From: Halocaridina rubra
Lineage: Eukaryota > Arthropoda > Malacostraca > Decapoda > Atyidae
Reading direction: 5' to 3'
DNA length: 12,500 nt
NCBI GenBank assembly: GCA_037179515.1
Contig: JAXCGZ010007622.1
Span: forward strand, 42,501 to 55,000
Shown here: piece by piece, positions 1-12,339 of the stretch
Layout: each line of letters begins with the position of its first letter
Position numbering within the stretch: the stretch's first letter is position 1
Translations under genes and position numbers: made by a program
The notes under the pieces: generated by a model
What the model was told of the DNA's origin: nothing
Databases searched by the model: none
Seen by the model: the letters and a program-made list of their open reading frames with translations, nothing else

Positions 1-686
1 CTCCACTACTAACTCTTCTCCATTCAGACACTGAGTGTCTTACTCTAACCCTCTGTTCCCTTCCTTCTAAGTAAGTTTTTATCCATTCCAAAACATTTCC
101 ACCTATTCTAGCCATTGATTGCAGCTTCCTAATAAGTCTCCCATGTGGAACAGTGTCAAACGCTTTGTGGAAGTCTAGGAATATGCAATCTGCCCAGCCC
201 TCCCTTTCCTGTAAGATTTGGCTTACTTCATCATAAAATTCTAATAAGTTTGTTACTGTTGATCTACCTTCTCTGAAGCCATGTTGCCTCACTGACAAAA
301 AGTTGAAGGATTCCAAGTGAAGAGAGATATGTTTCCTTAGTAGTTTCTCCATAACTTTGCAAACTATGCTGGTCAAGGAAACTGGTCTATAGTTCAGAGC
401 CGTACCTCCTTCCCTTTTTGAAGATAGGTATCACATTTGCTTGTTTCCAGCATCTTGGAATCTCCCCCGACTCCAGTGACTCCTTAAATATGATACTTAG
501 TGCCACTGATATTGTGTTTGCGCTTTTTTAAGCACATGAGGGGATATGTCATCAGGACCTGTAGCTTTATGAACATCTAAATCCATCAGTGCTTTGCATA
601 CCTCTGTGGCTGTAAGGTTGATGTTCTCTAATACCGGCCCTTGAGCTTCTATCACTGCAATCTGAGGGAGTGGGGTATTTTCTACT

Positions 687-690
<4 letters not shown>
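1..690 (-). pseudogene. LINE reverse transcriptase fragment (copy 1)
   Basis: This is part of a non-LTR retrotransposon RT, read on the minus strand. It matches 2424-3110 in the same orientation at roughly 95% by eye, so both belong to one family. Visible pieces in protein order are the NYRPVSLTS block (about 365-400), an HGFREGRST-type block (about 265-300), and motif A of the FLDF type followed by AFDTVPHG (about 150-185). At 185-187 this copy has a Cys codon where copy 2 has a stop. A one-base deletion relative to copy 2 near 402-406 breaks the frame before NYRPVSLTS, so the copy is dead. Matching stops near 690 at an ATGTA where a tetranucleotide repeat begins. The other end runs off the window. 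RT family membership is confident; assignment to the CR1/L2/Jockey group is an inference. Confidence 0.88.
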
Positions 691-1520
<830 letters not shown>

Positions 1521-1540
1521 GTGTTTACCTAATTGTGTTT

Positions 1541-1573
1541 ACGGGAAAGAGCCTAAAGCTCGTATCTTCCCGT
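1541..1573 (-). other. LINE 3' UTR stem-loop
   Basis: ACGGGAA at 1541-1547 pairs with TTCCCGT at 1567-1573, and GAGC at 1549-1552 pairs with GCTC at 1558-1561, giving a two-step hairpin about 20 bp inside the LINE 3' end. Many LINEs use a 3' hairpin as the site where their RT binds its own RNA before target-primed reverse transcription. That role here is an inference from position and structure. Confidence 0.6.
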
Positions 1574-1656
1574 CTCCTGATCGGTTCCATTTTGTACTTA
1601 GTGATACTCATCGTACCTGTCCTTAAAACTTTTTCTTACACTGAAAAAGTATTTCC

Positions 1657-3522
1657 TTACATCCTGCAAAGAAGTTTCTTACGAAGCTTCAAACTATGAC
1701 CTCTAGTTCTAGAGCCGGCCATATCAAAATATCGATCCCTATCCACTCTATCATAACTATGAAGGAATTTAAAGACTGTCACCATATCCCCCCTCAATCT
1801 TCTAGCTTCGAGTGATGGTAAGTCTAATTCCCTCAGTCTCTCTTCATAACTGAGATTGCGTATTTCTGGCACCATTTTCGTGGTATGTCTTTGAAATTTA
1901 TCAAGCTTAGCTATGTGCTTTTTCAAGTGCGGATTCCAAAAGGATGCTGCATATTCGAATTTTGGCCTCACATAGGTTACATAAATATTTCTGAACATTT
2001 CCTTGTCCATGTGCCTGAGGGCTACCCTTACATTCGATAAGCAGGCATATGCTGCCCTTTCTGTGCCATTTATATGTATGTCTGGAGATAAATCTGTCAG
2101 TATGTTTACTCCTAGATCTCTCTCACTTTCTGTTTCTTGAAGTTGTACTCCAGCCACCGAGTAGTCAAGCTTGGGCCTTCTTGCACTTGTACCTATTCTC
2201 ATTACCTTACATTTTGAAGCATTGAATTTCATTAGCCACTTTTCTGACCACTCAAGCAGACTCTTTAGATCTTCCTGAAGTTCTCCACCATTGTTCTCGT
2301 TTTTTACTTTCTTCACAATCTTTGCATCATCTGCAAACATATTCATGAATGAATTTACAGACTCTGGTAAGTCATTTACATATACAAGGAACAAAAGTGC
2401 CCTAAAACTGAACCCTTTGGAACTCCAGTACTAACTCTTCTCCATTCAGACACTGAGTGTCTTACTCTAACCCTCTGTTCCCTTCCTTCTAAGTAAGGTT
2501 TTATCCATTCCAAGACATTTCCACCTATTCTAGCCATTGCTTGCAGCTTCCTAATAAGTCTCCCATGTGGAACAGTGTCAAACGCATTCTGGAAGTCTAG
2601 GAATATTCAATCTGCCCAGCCCTCTCTTTCCTGTAAGATTCGGCTTACCTCATCATAAAATTCTAATAAGTTTGTTACTGTTGATCTACCTTCTCTGAAG
2701 CCATGTTGCCTCACTGACAAAAAGTTGAAGGATTCCAAGTGAAGGGAGATATGTTTCCTTAGTAGTTTCTCCATAAGTTTGCAAACTATGCTGGTCAAGG
2801 AAACCGGTCTATAGTTTAGAGCCGTATCCCTCCTTCCCATTTGAATATAATATCACGTTTGCTTGTTTCCAGCATCTTGGAATCTCCCCTGACTCCAGTG
2901 ACTTTTTAAGTATGATACTGAGGGACAGTGATATTGAGTTTGTGCATTTTTAAGTACATGATGGGATATATCATCAGGACCTGTAGCTTTATGAACATCT
3001 AACTCCATCAGCGCTTTGCATACCTGTGTGGCTGTAAGGTTGATGGTCTCTTATACCGGCCCTTGAGCTTCTACCTCTGCAATCTGAGGGGGTGGGGTAT
3101 ATTCTAATGTAAATACTGACTGAAACTCCTTGTTCAGTTCTTTGCAGATCTCTTCATCCGTCTCAGTGATGCTTCCATCCGCTCTTTTAAGCCTTAAAAC
3201 CTGCTCATTTACCTTCAGTTTTTCTCTGATAAAGCTGTGGAAAAACTTGGGATTTTCTTTAGCCTTCCTAGTGATGTCCCTAATTATTTTTTGCTCTTTT
3301 GTAGGTTTGCCAGGCATTTATGTTTTTTTTCACCTCCTATACCTCTTCCAGCATTTGTGTCTCCACTTTAGCTCTTTTACACTCATTATCGAACCATTTC
3401 TCTCTGGCATGAATTTCACCTACTTTGGTGACAGGTATGCAGCAATCTACTATCTTCCCATATATCTCACAAAATATGTCATGCATTTCTTCTACAGATT
3501 TGTTGTAAAATAAGGTTCTCAT
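1657..3522 (-). pseudogene. LINE ORF2 linker and reverse transcriptase, broken (copy 2)
   Basis: Read from 3522 downwards. The linker has a WFDNECKRAK block (3337-3522), then MPGKPTKEQK and WF/FFHSFIREK-type segments and RADGSITETDEEI (3051-3317). The RT follows with NYRPVSLTS and HGFREGRST (2607-2840), motif A as FLDF at about 2591-2603, motif B as GVPKGSVLG at 2400-2426, and motif C as FADDAKI at 2317-2337 with the two catalytic Asp codons at 2326-2331. The thumb and C-terminal part has ERDLGV and YVRPKFEYA. Lesions: stops around 3336 and 3050, disruption near 2841-2900, a TGA at 2607-2609 just before motif A (Cys in copy 1), and a one-base loss near 2396-2400 just after motif B. The catalytic residues are still present, which suggests fairly recent decay. 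Confidence 0.9.
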
Positions 3523-3541
3523 GTCAATAACTGCAAAAAGC

Positions 3542-4107
3542 TCATTCTTCTTTTATGTAATCTCCTTTCGGATAGTTCCTCCTCATGTCCTCAGTGCCTC
3601 TACTCTCAGGCAGAATATCTTCAATGATATACTCCATCAACAACACACAGTGGTCACTCTTTCCAATTGGTGGTTCATAGTCAATTTTTTCAATATCCAA
3701 CACATTATCTGTGAATACTAGATCAAGTAGTGATGGCTCATCCCCACCCCTGGCTTTCGTTGGTTCCATTACATGTTGATGTAGGAAATTCCCTTGTACG
3801 CAATCTAGGAATCTTGCCTTGAATGAGTCCTCACGACTGTGTGGTCAAGATTTATCTAATCTATCTCTTTATGATTAAAATCTCCCATAATCAAAATCCT
3901 ACATTTTCTCTCCCGTGCCATGTTAACAACTGATTTTATGACTTCAATAGCACCTATATGACTTTCCTCATAAACTTCTAGCCTATTTTGGTTCCTTGGT
4001 GAGTTATATACAACTGTTAATATAATGCTCTCTGACCCCGTATTAATGCGAGCAACAAGAACTTCCTTGAACTCACTTTCTATAGCCAAGTTTATTTCTT
4101 CAGCTTG
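3542..4107 (-). pseudogene. LINE endonuclease (EEP fold), C-terminal half, broken
   Basis: This is the C-terminal half of the LINE endonuclease that nicks target DNA. The first open piece (3856-4107) has VVYNSPRNQN and MGDFNH (3871-3888), the conserved acidic/Asn block of exonuclease-endonuclease-phosphatase enzymes, followed by KEID. A TAG at 3856-3858 falls where related elements usually have Trp. The second piece (3542-3769) has SLLDLVFT and GKSDH with the catalytic Asp-His at 3650-3655. The stretch between the pieces also carries stops. The N-terminal catalytic residues are absent because the element is truncated at the (GT)n tract. Confidence 0.87.
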
Positions 4108-4162
4108 TGTATGTGTGTGTGTGTGTGTGTGTTCGTGCGTGTGTGTCTGTGTGTGTGTGTGC
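4106..4162. repeat. (GT)n microsatellite between LINE and palindrome
   Basis: An interrupted GT tract (GTTCGTGCGT and GTCTGT interruptions) separates the truncated LINE from the left arm of the large palindrome. The last ~12 bp pair with the (CA)n at the far end of the right arm (8085-8096). Confidence 0.95.
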
Positions 4163-5679
4163 GGACAAACATACAGACACACACCATTAGGGAAATGGAA
4201 GAAAGCAGGAGTACTGAATTAGCATTTTAGATACTCTTGCAATTGCAAGGGGGAAAATGTTCCTCTCATAAAAATCTACCATCCGATTCAAGGCCTCGAG
4301 GCCTCTGTGGCCTTGTTGAGAGGCTTCATGAGAGAAAACAAATTTCCGGCGTTTGTTTTACTGGAAAGGGAGGCAAGAGCTATGAACTTTCTGTATATAC
4401 TTTATCATCTTAAATGGATTACCGAAGCGAGGGTTTTGGTAGAAATACTGCATGTTGGAGACCTGCTGTCTTTAACCTTGTAAAAACTTCTTGGTCTCCG
4501 TCTTCTCATATATCTTCTTGTTCGAGCCAATGAAAGTTATTGGCGGGTAAATTATGGCGAGCAGGTTACTGAGATTTTGGCGCCAAATTTTATGTTGGTA
4601 TAACTATGAGAACATGAACAATAAATTATTTTCTCCTCTCTTTTCATAATTGCATATATTCTATTTTTACTTAACTTACTCACACCGAAAAATTGGGAGT
4701 ATTTTTTACTTTATATTTCTTAGGTTATTACATTATTGTAGTTTCAGGTCAGCAGTGTTATCTTCAAGTACTGATCATAATTATTTGGTTTTTCCCTTCT
4801 TCAAATTTAAAATGAAAATTTAATGAAACTGAAATTTTTCAATTACAATTGTTACAAAATTATAAATAACAAATTTCATATAAGTGTAGCTTATGCGTTG
4901 CAGTTGAAATAACTCGTTACATTTTGCAGTACGTTAACCTTATTTATAATATCTCTACAACATTTTTGGCAAAGATCATTACACTGATTATTATGTTTCT
5001 TTCTAAACTATAGCCTCCAATAGTAAAAAAGAAAAACAAAATTGGATGTAATTCTTATATCATATTGGAGAAATATGCTTACATATATCAGTGAATTTAC
5101 ACTATGATACTTGACATTTAGAATTTAAATCTACATCGGGAAGATGATACTTTATGTCATGAAATACGCAAACTTACACACACAATATAATGTCCTTTGT
5201 AAGTCTATTTTCTTTTTTTTATTAATTCATTTCTAATTTCTCAAACTTTCTTGTCAACATCTGGTGTAGTCAATCAAAGATCCTTTACACCTAGTAATAA
5301 TGTACATTTGTTATCGTTGCAAATATACATCATAACTTTTTTTTTCCAAGACGTTTTTGAGTTGCATCGCTATGCTATAAATTCTCTATTTAATTTTCCG
5401 GAAACATAATATTGTGCAGCACAGGGAGGGGGAAAGTAGTCTCTAACAACTAGCAGTCATGAGCAAATCAACCTGATATCATATTTCATGGCTGTAAATA
5501 TAGAGCTAAAGCAGTTGGCAAAGCAACGTAGATAAAGCATAATAAAGAATACACCGCCATCCTTATATTGCTAACACAGGTTTCGTATAACTATGCAGTC
5601 GGAGAAGCAGTGGCACACCCCACGTTATTGTTTCTGTTTTCGCTGAATACACAGCATCGCACATCAGTATTGCTTCTTT

Positions 5680-5680
<1 letters not shown>
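4151..5680 (+). repeat. Left arm of the 4-kb palindrome
   Basis: AT-rich, noncoding. It starts at GT repeats followed by ACAAACATACAGACACACACC and ends at TTGCTTCTTTA before the AAT tract. By eye it matches the right arm throughout. One notable difference is an ~8-bp TTACTACA-like segment in the right arm near 7638-7645 that is missing here. No frame longer than about 60 codons resembles a known protein. Confidence 0.93.
4540..4587. promoter_or_regulatory. Possible E2F-type site cluster, left arm
   Basis: TTGGCGGG at 4540-4547 and the perfect palindrome TTTGGCGCCAAA at 4576-4587 resemble E2F/DP binding sequences (TTTSSCGC type), with a further ATGGCGAG between them. They form a GC-rich island in an AT-rich arm. 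Binding or promoter function is unproven. A chance match for one site is plausible, less so for the cluster. Confidence 0.3.
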
Positions 5681-8285
<2,605 letters not shown>

Positions 8286-8757
8286 TTAACCCCTACCGGG
8301 ACTTGAACCTAAGACACATTATTACTGTGCTAAGGCGCTACCAACTGCCCATAGAAGATCTAAAAGGGAAACAAACCTTACAGCTATATCTGCTATAGTA
8401 GGAATGAACACATACTATGTGAATGCCACTCCTTTCATATTTTAGTTTCCCCCAACCTCACTCGTGGCTTCGTTTTCGCTTTTAATTCTAATCTCAATTT
8501 AATTTGGGACCAACAATAATCAAATAAGCACATTACCATATGTGGAAACATTGAATAATTTTTACCCCGATTGGGGTAAAAAAGATACATGTTCTCATAT
8601 ATGGTAATGTGCTTAAGTATTGTTGATCCCTAATTAGGTAGGGATTTTGAATTAAAGACGAAAATGAAGCCATGAATGAGGCTGGGAGAAACGGTAATAT
8701 GAACAAAAAGGCATTCAGATAGCATGCGTTCATTCCATTCATAGCAGTTAAGCTATA
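8286..8757. repeat. Divergent tRNA-related repeat, inverted pair
   Basis: One full unit and the start of a second run in minus orientation (8286-8570) and then flip into a plus-orientation copy (8571 to about 8757). The turn is at TACCCCGA (8563-8570) directly followed by TTGGGGTA (8571-8578), a palindrome with no spacer inside the tRNA acceptor end. Landmarks shared with the array monomers are CAAATAAGCACATTA, AACCTCACTCGTGGC and GAATGAACGCAT-like segments. Both arms have TATTGTTG(G/A)TCCC in place of the array's TTTCATGCCCG, so they form a separate, older subfamily. By eye the two arms differ by about 20%. Confidence 0.85.
8289..8357 (-). pseudogene. tRNA-like segment, divergent subfamily
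   Basis: It is positionally homologous to the array's tRNA-like core. The B box is good (GGTTCAAGTCC on the minus strand). The A box is degraded (TGGGCAGTTGG). The anticodon arm keeps a 7-nt loop GTAATAA but has a different stem, GCACA/TGTGT, in place of ACTTA/TAAGT. The stem still pairs, so the changes on the two sides compensate. It is unlikely to be a working tRNA. Confidence 0.6.
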
Positions 8758-9319
8758 TTTTCCAGTTACGAAATATGAAGAAATTTTAATTGTGACAATA
8801 CATAGGCTTTGTAAATATGAATAAGTTTCAGAATTTTTACTACGACAGTGAAAATGTAGAGAGGAATAAGGAGCGAACGGAGACACGTGTATAAGGAGAA
8901 ATAATCCATGAGAGAGAAATAATCTCAGTGATACCAACCACAATGATCACGCAAGTAAGACTGATCGACTACTTAATATTCCATTCTCCCGAACCCTCCT
9001 GGGGAGTTACGTCAATGTCTAACCACTGCCAAACCTTTGATGTTTCTTTGTGTATTATTTCACGATGTGTGTCATAGTGCTTCTCAAAATAAAGATTTAT
9101 GGCGGTAAATTATTTAGGATATTGTACGCGGTGGTTGAGGCGATGCTACGATATGAAACATCTTGTTTTGCATTTTCTCTCCATCAGATCTTCCTAGTTA
9201 TTTGATACCGGCATGCATGTACAGCTCCTCTGTGTATATATGTGTCGGTTACCTAACGTGATTACCAGGAAAAACTAGCAAATGGCTCTTCACCTCCTGA
9301 TCATACATTATTGGTCTCT
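8758..9319. other. Unique intergenic stretch, nothing recognised
   Basis: About 560 bp with no partner in the window, no simple repeat and no recognisable coding or RNA gene. A long minus-strand frame at 8533-8943 overlaps the tRNA-related repeat and has no domain signature, so it is treated as chance. An AATAAA is present at about 9090, but no gene precedes it. Confidence 0.6.
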
Positions 9320-9564
<245 letters not shown>

Positions 9565-9568
<4 letters not shown>

Positions 9569-9930
9569 TAAGGAAGCCCATCAGTGAAACAAAACTTATA
9601 AAACAATGCTATATTTCGGATCCTAGCTGGATCCGTTCTCAAGCACAACTGAGAAAAAATAACAAAGATGGAGGAGACGTAAACAAAAAGACTCATGAGA
9701 CCTGAGGGATTAAAAGTTTTTATGATAACAGGACAGGTCTAATCCATTTGGATTAGACCTGTCCTGTTATCATAAAAAAATTTAATCCCTCAGGTCTCAT
9801 GAGTCCTTTTGTTTACAACTACTCCATCTTTGTTATTTTTTCTCAGTTGTGCTTGAGAAGGGATCCAGTTAGGATCCGAAATATAGCATTGTTTTATAAG
9901 TTTTATTTCACTGATGGGCTTCCTTACTAT
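9565..9930. mobile_element. 366-bp palindrome (foldback or MITE-like element)
   Basis: The two halves are reverse complements around 9747/9748 with only a 4-bp loop (ATTT at 9746-9749). The outermost pairs are ATAGTAAGG at 9565-9573 and CCTTACTAT at 9922-9930. Identity between arms is high, with a handful of substitutions and small indels. If the ends are GTAAGGAAGCCC, a TA dinucleotide flanks each side, as with TA-target DNA transposons. The left flank is (TA)n, so this proves nothing. Each half contains two GGATCC-type boxes separated by 5 bp and followed by GAAA. An inverted pair of retroelement ends is an alternative origin. Confidence 0.7.
9846..9896 (+). other. Hammerhead-like stem with GAAA, right half
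   Basis: On the plus strand TTGAGAA is followed by the hairpin GGATCC-AGTTA-GGATCC and then GAAA. This order (CUGANGA-like core, stem II, GAAA) recalls hammerhead ribozymes found in Penelope-like elements. Two conserved core positions differ (C3 to U, G8 to A) and no convincing stem III is seen, so activity is not expected. The mirror copy lies on the minus strand at about 9615-9650. Confidence 0.25.
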
Positions 9931-9956
9931 TTAGTGCTGTATGCTAACAGTTTGTA

Positions 9957-10343
<387 letters not shown>

Positions 10344-10387
10344 AATAAGCACATTACATATGTGAAAACATGAATAATTTTTTTTTT

Positions 10388-10457
10388 ACCCCGACCGGGA
10401 CTCGAACCTAGGACTTATGATTACTAAGTCAAGAGGCTACCACTACACCACAGAAGG
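10388..10457 (-). pseudogene. tRNA-like segment, monomer 1
   Basis: A box TGGTGTAGTGG (10440-10450) and B box GGTTCGAGTCC (10398-10408) are both intact by consensus. GCGCC is changed to GCCTC, which breaks the D stem. The anticodon-arm loop is GTAATCA, with AAT in the anticodon position. Confidence 0.65.
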
Positions 10458-10663
10458 TTAAAAGGAACCCAACCTTATAGCTTATATCTGCTATACTTAG
10501 GAATGAACGCATTCTAACTGAATGCCACTATGTTCATATTACAGATTCCCCAACCTCACTCGTGGCTTCATTTTAGCATTTAATTCAATTCCCAATCTCA
10601 TTCGGGCATGAAATATCAAATAAGCACATTACATATGTGAAAACATGAATAATTTTTTTTTTT

Positions 10664-10733
10664 ACCCCGACCGGGACTCGAACCTAGGACTTATGATTAC
10701 TAAGTCAAGGCGCTACCAATACACCACAGAAGG
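10664..10733 (-). pseudogene. tRNA-like segment, monomer 2
   Basis: It matches the array consensus except for one A-box change (TGGTGTATTGG). The D stem GTGT/GCGC, the anticodon arm and the B box are as consensus. Confidence 0.65.
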
Positions 10734-10938
10734 TTAAAAGGAACCCAACCTTATAGCTTATATCTGCTATACTTAGGAATGAACGCATTCTAACTGAATG
10801 CCACTATGTTCATATTACAAATTCCCCAACCTCACTCGTGGCTTCATTTTAGTATTTAATTCAATTCCCAATCTCATTCGGGCATGAAATATCAAATAAG
10901 CACATTACATATGTGAAAACATGAATAATTTTTTTTTT

Positions 10939-11008
10939 ACCCCGACCGGGACTCGAACCTAGGACTTATGATTACTAAGTCAAGGCGCTACCACTACACC
11001 ACAGAAGG
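10939..11008 (-). pseudogene. tRNA-like segment, monomer 3 (consensus copy)
   Basis: This copy equals the array consensus. The D arm pairs GTGT with GCGC around the loop AGTGGTA. The anticodon arm pairs GACTTA with TAAGTC around GTAATCA (U33, AAT in the anticodon place, Ile-type if real). The T arm has TTCGAGT but a mismatched stem. The putative 7-bp acceptor CCTTCTG/TCGGGGT pairs poorly and no CCA is present. Good Pol III boxes with a poor acceptor indicate a tRNA-derived repeat, not a decoding tRNA. Confidence 0.7.
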
Positions 11009-11214
11009 TTAAAAGAAACCCAACCTTATAGCTTATATCTGCTATACTTAGGAATGAACGCATTCTAACTGAATGCCACTATGTTCATATTGCAGATTCC
11101 CCAACCTCACTCGTGGCTTCATTTTAGCATTTAATTCAATTCCCAATCTCATTCGGGCATGAAATATCAAATAAGCACATTACATATGTGAAAACATGAA
11201 TAATTTTTTTTTTT

Positions 11215-11284
11215 ACCCCAACCGGGACTCGAACCGAGGACTTATGATTACTAAGTCAAGGCGCTACCACTACACCACAGAAGG
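11215..11284 (-). pseudogene. tRNA-like segment, monomer 4
   Basis: A and B boxes are intact. It has CCTCGG for CCTAGG before the B box and TTGGGGT for TCGGGGT at the 3' end. The monomer body beyond it is the most changed of the left block (about 11290-11320). Confidence 0.65.
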
Positions 11285-11335
11285 TTAAAAGGAACCCATC
11301 CTTATACCTTATATATACTATACTTAGGAATGAAC

Positions 11336-11393
11336 GCATTCTAACTGAATGCCACTATGTTCATATTACAGATCCCCCAACCTCACTCGTGGC
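11336..11393. other. Asymmetric centre of the array palindrome
   Basis: This 58-bp spacer belongs only to monomer 4. It lies between the arms' inner ends, CTTAGGAATGAAC ending at 11335 and GTTCATTCCTAAG starting at 11394. The switch in orientation is at GTGGC/GTTCATT, where GC is shared by the two monomer phases, consistent with microhomology joining. Confidence 0.8.
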
Positions 11394-11444
11394 GTTCATT
11401 CCTAAGTATAGCAGATATAAGCTATAAGGTTGGGTTCCTTTTAA

Positions 11445-11514
11445 CCTTCTGTGGTGTAGTGGCAGCGCCTTGACTTAGTAATCATAAGTCCTAAGTTCGA
11501 GTACCGGTCGGGGT
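11445..11514 (+). pseudogene. tRNA-like segment, monomer 5
   Basis: A box TGGTGTAGTGG is intact. The B box is weakened (AGTTCGAGTAC), and there is one D-loop change (GGCAGC). A 12-A run follows. Confidence 0.65.
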
Positions 11515-11720
11515 AAAAAAAAAAAATATTCATGTTTTCACATATGTAATGTGCTTATTTGATATTTCATGCCCGAATGAGATTGGGAATTGAATTAAAT
11601 GCTAAATTGAAGCCACGAGTGAGGTTGGGGAATCTGTAATATGAACATAGTGGCATTCAGCTAGAAGGCGTTCATTCCTAAGTATAGCAGATATAAGCTA
11701 TAAGGTTGGGTTCCTTTTAA

Positions 11721-11790
11721 CCTTCTGTGTTGTAATGGTAGCGCCTTGACTTAGTAATCATAAGTCCTAGGTTCGAGTCCCGGTCGGGGT
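11721..11790 (+). pseudogene. tRNA-like segment, monomer 6
   Basis: The B box GGTTCGAGTCC is intact; the A box carries two changes (TGTTGTAATGG). The rest matches consensus. Confidence 0.65.
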
Positions 11791-11994
11791 AAAAAAAAAT
11801 TATTCATGTTTTCACATATGTAATGTGCTTATTTGATATTTCATGCCCGAATGAGATTTGGAATTGAATTAAATGCTAAAATGATGCCACGAGTGAGGTT
11901 GGGGAATCTGTAATATGAACATAGTGGCATTCAGTTAGAATGCGTTCATTCCTAAGTATAGCAGATATAAGCTATAATGTTGGGTTCCTTTTAA

Positions 11995-12064
11995 CCTTCT
12001 GTGGTGTAGTGGTAGCGTCTTGACTTAGTAATCATAAGTCCTAGGTTCGAGTCCCGGTTGGGGT
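11995..12064 (+). pseudogene. tRNA-like segment, monomer 7
   Basis: A and B boxes are intact. GCGTC replaces GCGCC in the D stem region, and TTGGGGT replaces TCGGGGT at the 3' end, the latter also seen in monomer 4. Confidence 0.65.
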
Positions 12065-12269
12065 AAAAAAAAAATTATTCATGTTTTCATATATGTAATG
12101 TGCTTATTTGATATTTCATGCCCGAATGAGATTGGGAATTGAATTAAATGCTAAAATGAAGCCACGAGTGAGGTTGGGGAATCTGTAATATGAACATAGT
12201 AGCATTCAGTTAGAATGTGTTCATTCCTAAGTATAGCAGATATAAGCTATAAGGTTGGGTTCCTTTTAA

Positions 12270-12339
12270 CCTTCTGTGGTGTAGTGGTAGCGCCTTGACT
12301 TAGTAATCATAAGTCCTAAGTTCGAGTCCCGGTCGGGGT
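12270..12339 (+). pseudogene. tRNA-like segment, monomer 8
   Basis: It is one base from consensus (CTAAG for CTAGG ahead of the B box, shared with monomer 5). The A box and all three arms are otherwise as in monomer 3. Confidence 0.65.

Larger units (their letters stand above)
1521..4107 (-). mobile_element. Non-LTR retrotransposon (LINE), 5'-truncated and decayed (copy 2)
   Basis: In element order it holds the C-terminal half of an apurinic-type endonuclease (3542-4107), a linker and RT (1657-3522), and a 3' untranslated region with a stem-loop, ending at a GTTTACCTAATTG-type end beside (GT)n. The EN-then-RT order and the RT motifs place it in the CR1/L2/Jockey part of LINE diversity; a closer assignment needs a database search. 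The N-terminal half of the endonuclease and any ORF1 are missing: matching stops at (GT)n and the palindrome follows. The remainder is broken by several stops and frameshifts, so it is not autonomous. No target-site duplication can be recognised because both ends are in simple sequence. Confidence 0.9.
10341..11393 (-). repeat. tRNA-like tandem array, left block (4 monomers, minus strand)
   Basis: Head-to-tail monomers start at 10341, 10616, 10892 and 11167, giving periods of 275, 276 and 275 bp; the fourth is cut at 11393. By eye the monomers are mostly above 95% identical, which implies recent amplification or homogenisation. In transcript orientation each has a body with inverted repeats TATAGC/GCTATA and AAGGTT/AACCTT, the 70-bp tRNA-like core, an A-run, and then TTTT about 20-25 bp further on. 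The family may be a tRNA-derived SINE that became a satellite, or a satellite that captured a tRNA. Confidence 0.93.

Noticed and set aside
3130..3513. 127-residue plus-strand frame
   Set aside because: It is antisense to the LINE linker/RT, which has clear family motifs on the minus strand.
8533..8943. 136-residue minus-strand frame
   Set aside because: It runs through the inverted tRNA-related repeat into unique DNA, has no recognisable motif, and has no supporting promoter or splice context. Chance is the simpler explanation.
10939..11008. Functional tRNA-Ile(AAT) gene
   Set aside because: Acceptor and T stems pair poorly, position 37 is C, the arm spacing is irregular and an A-run follows. 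It is better described as tRNA-derived.
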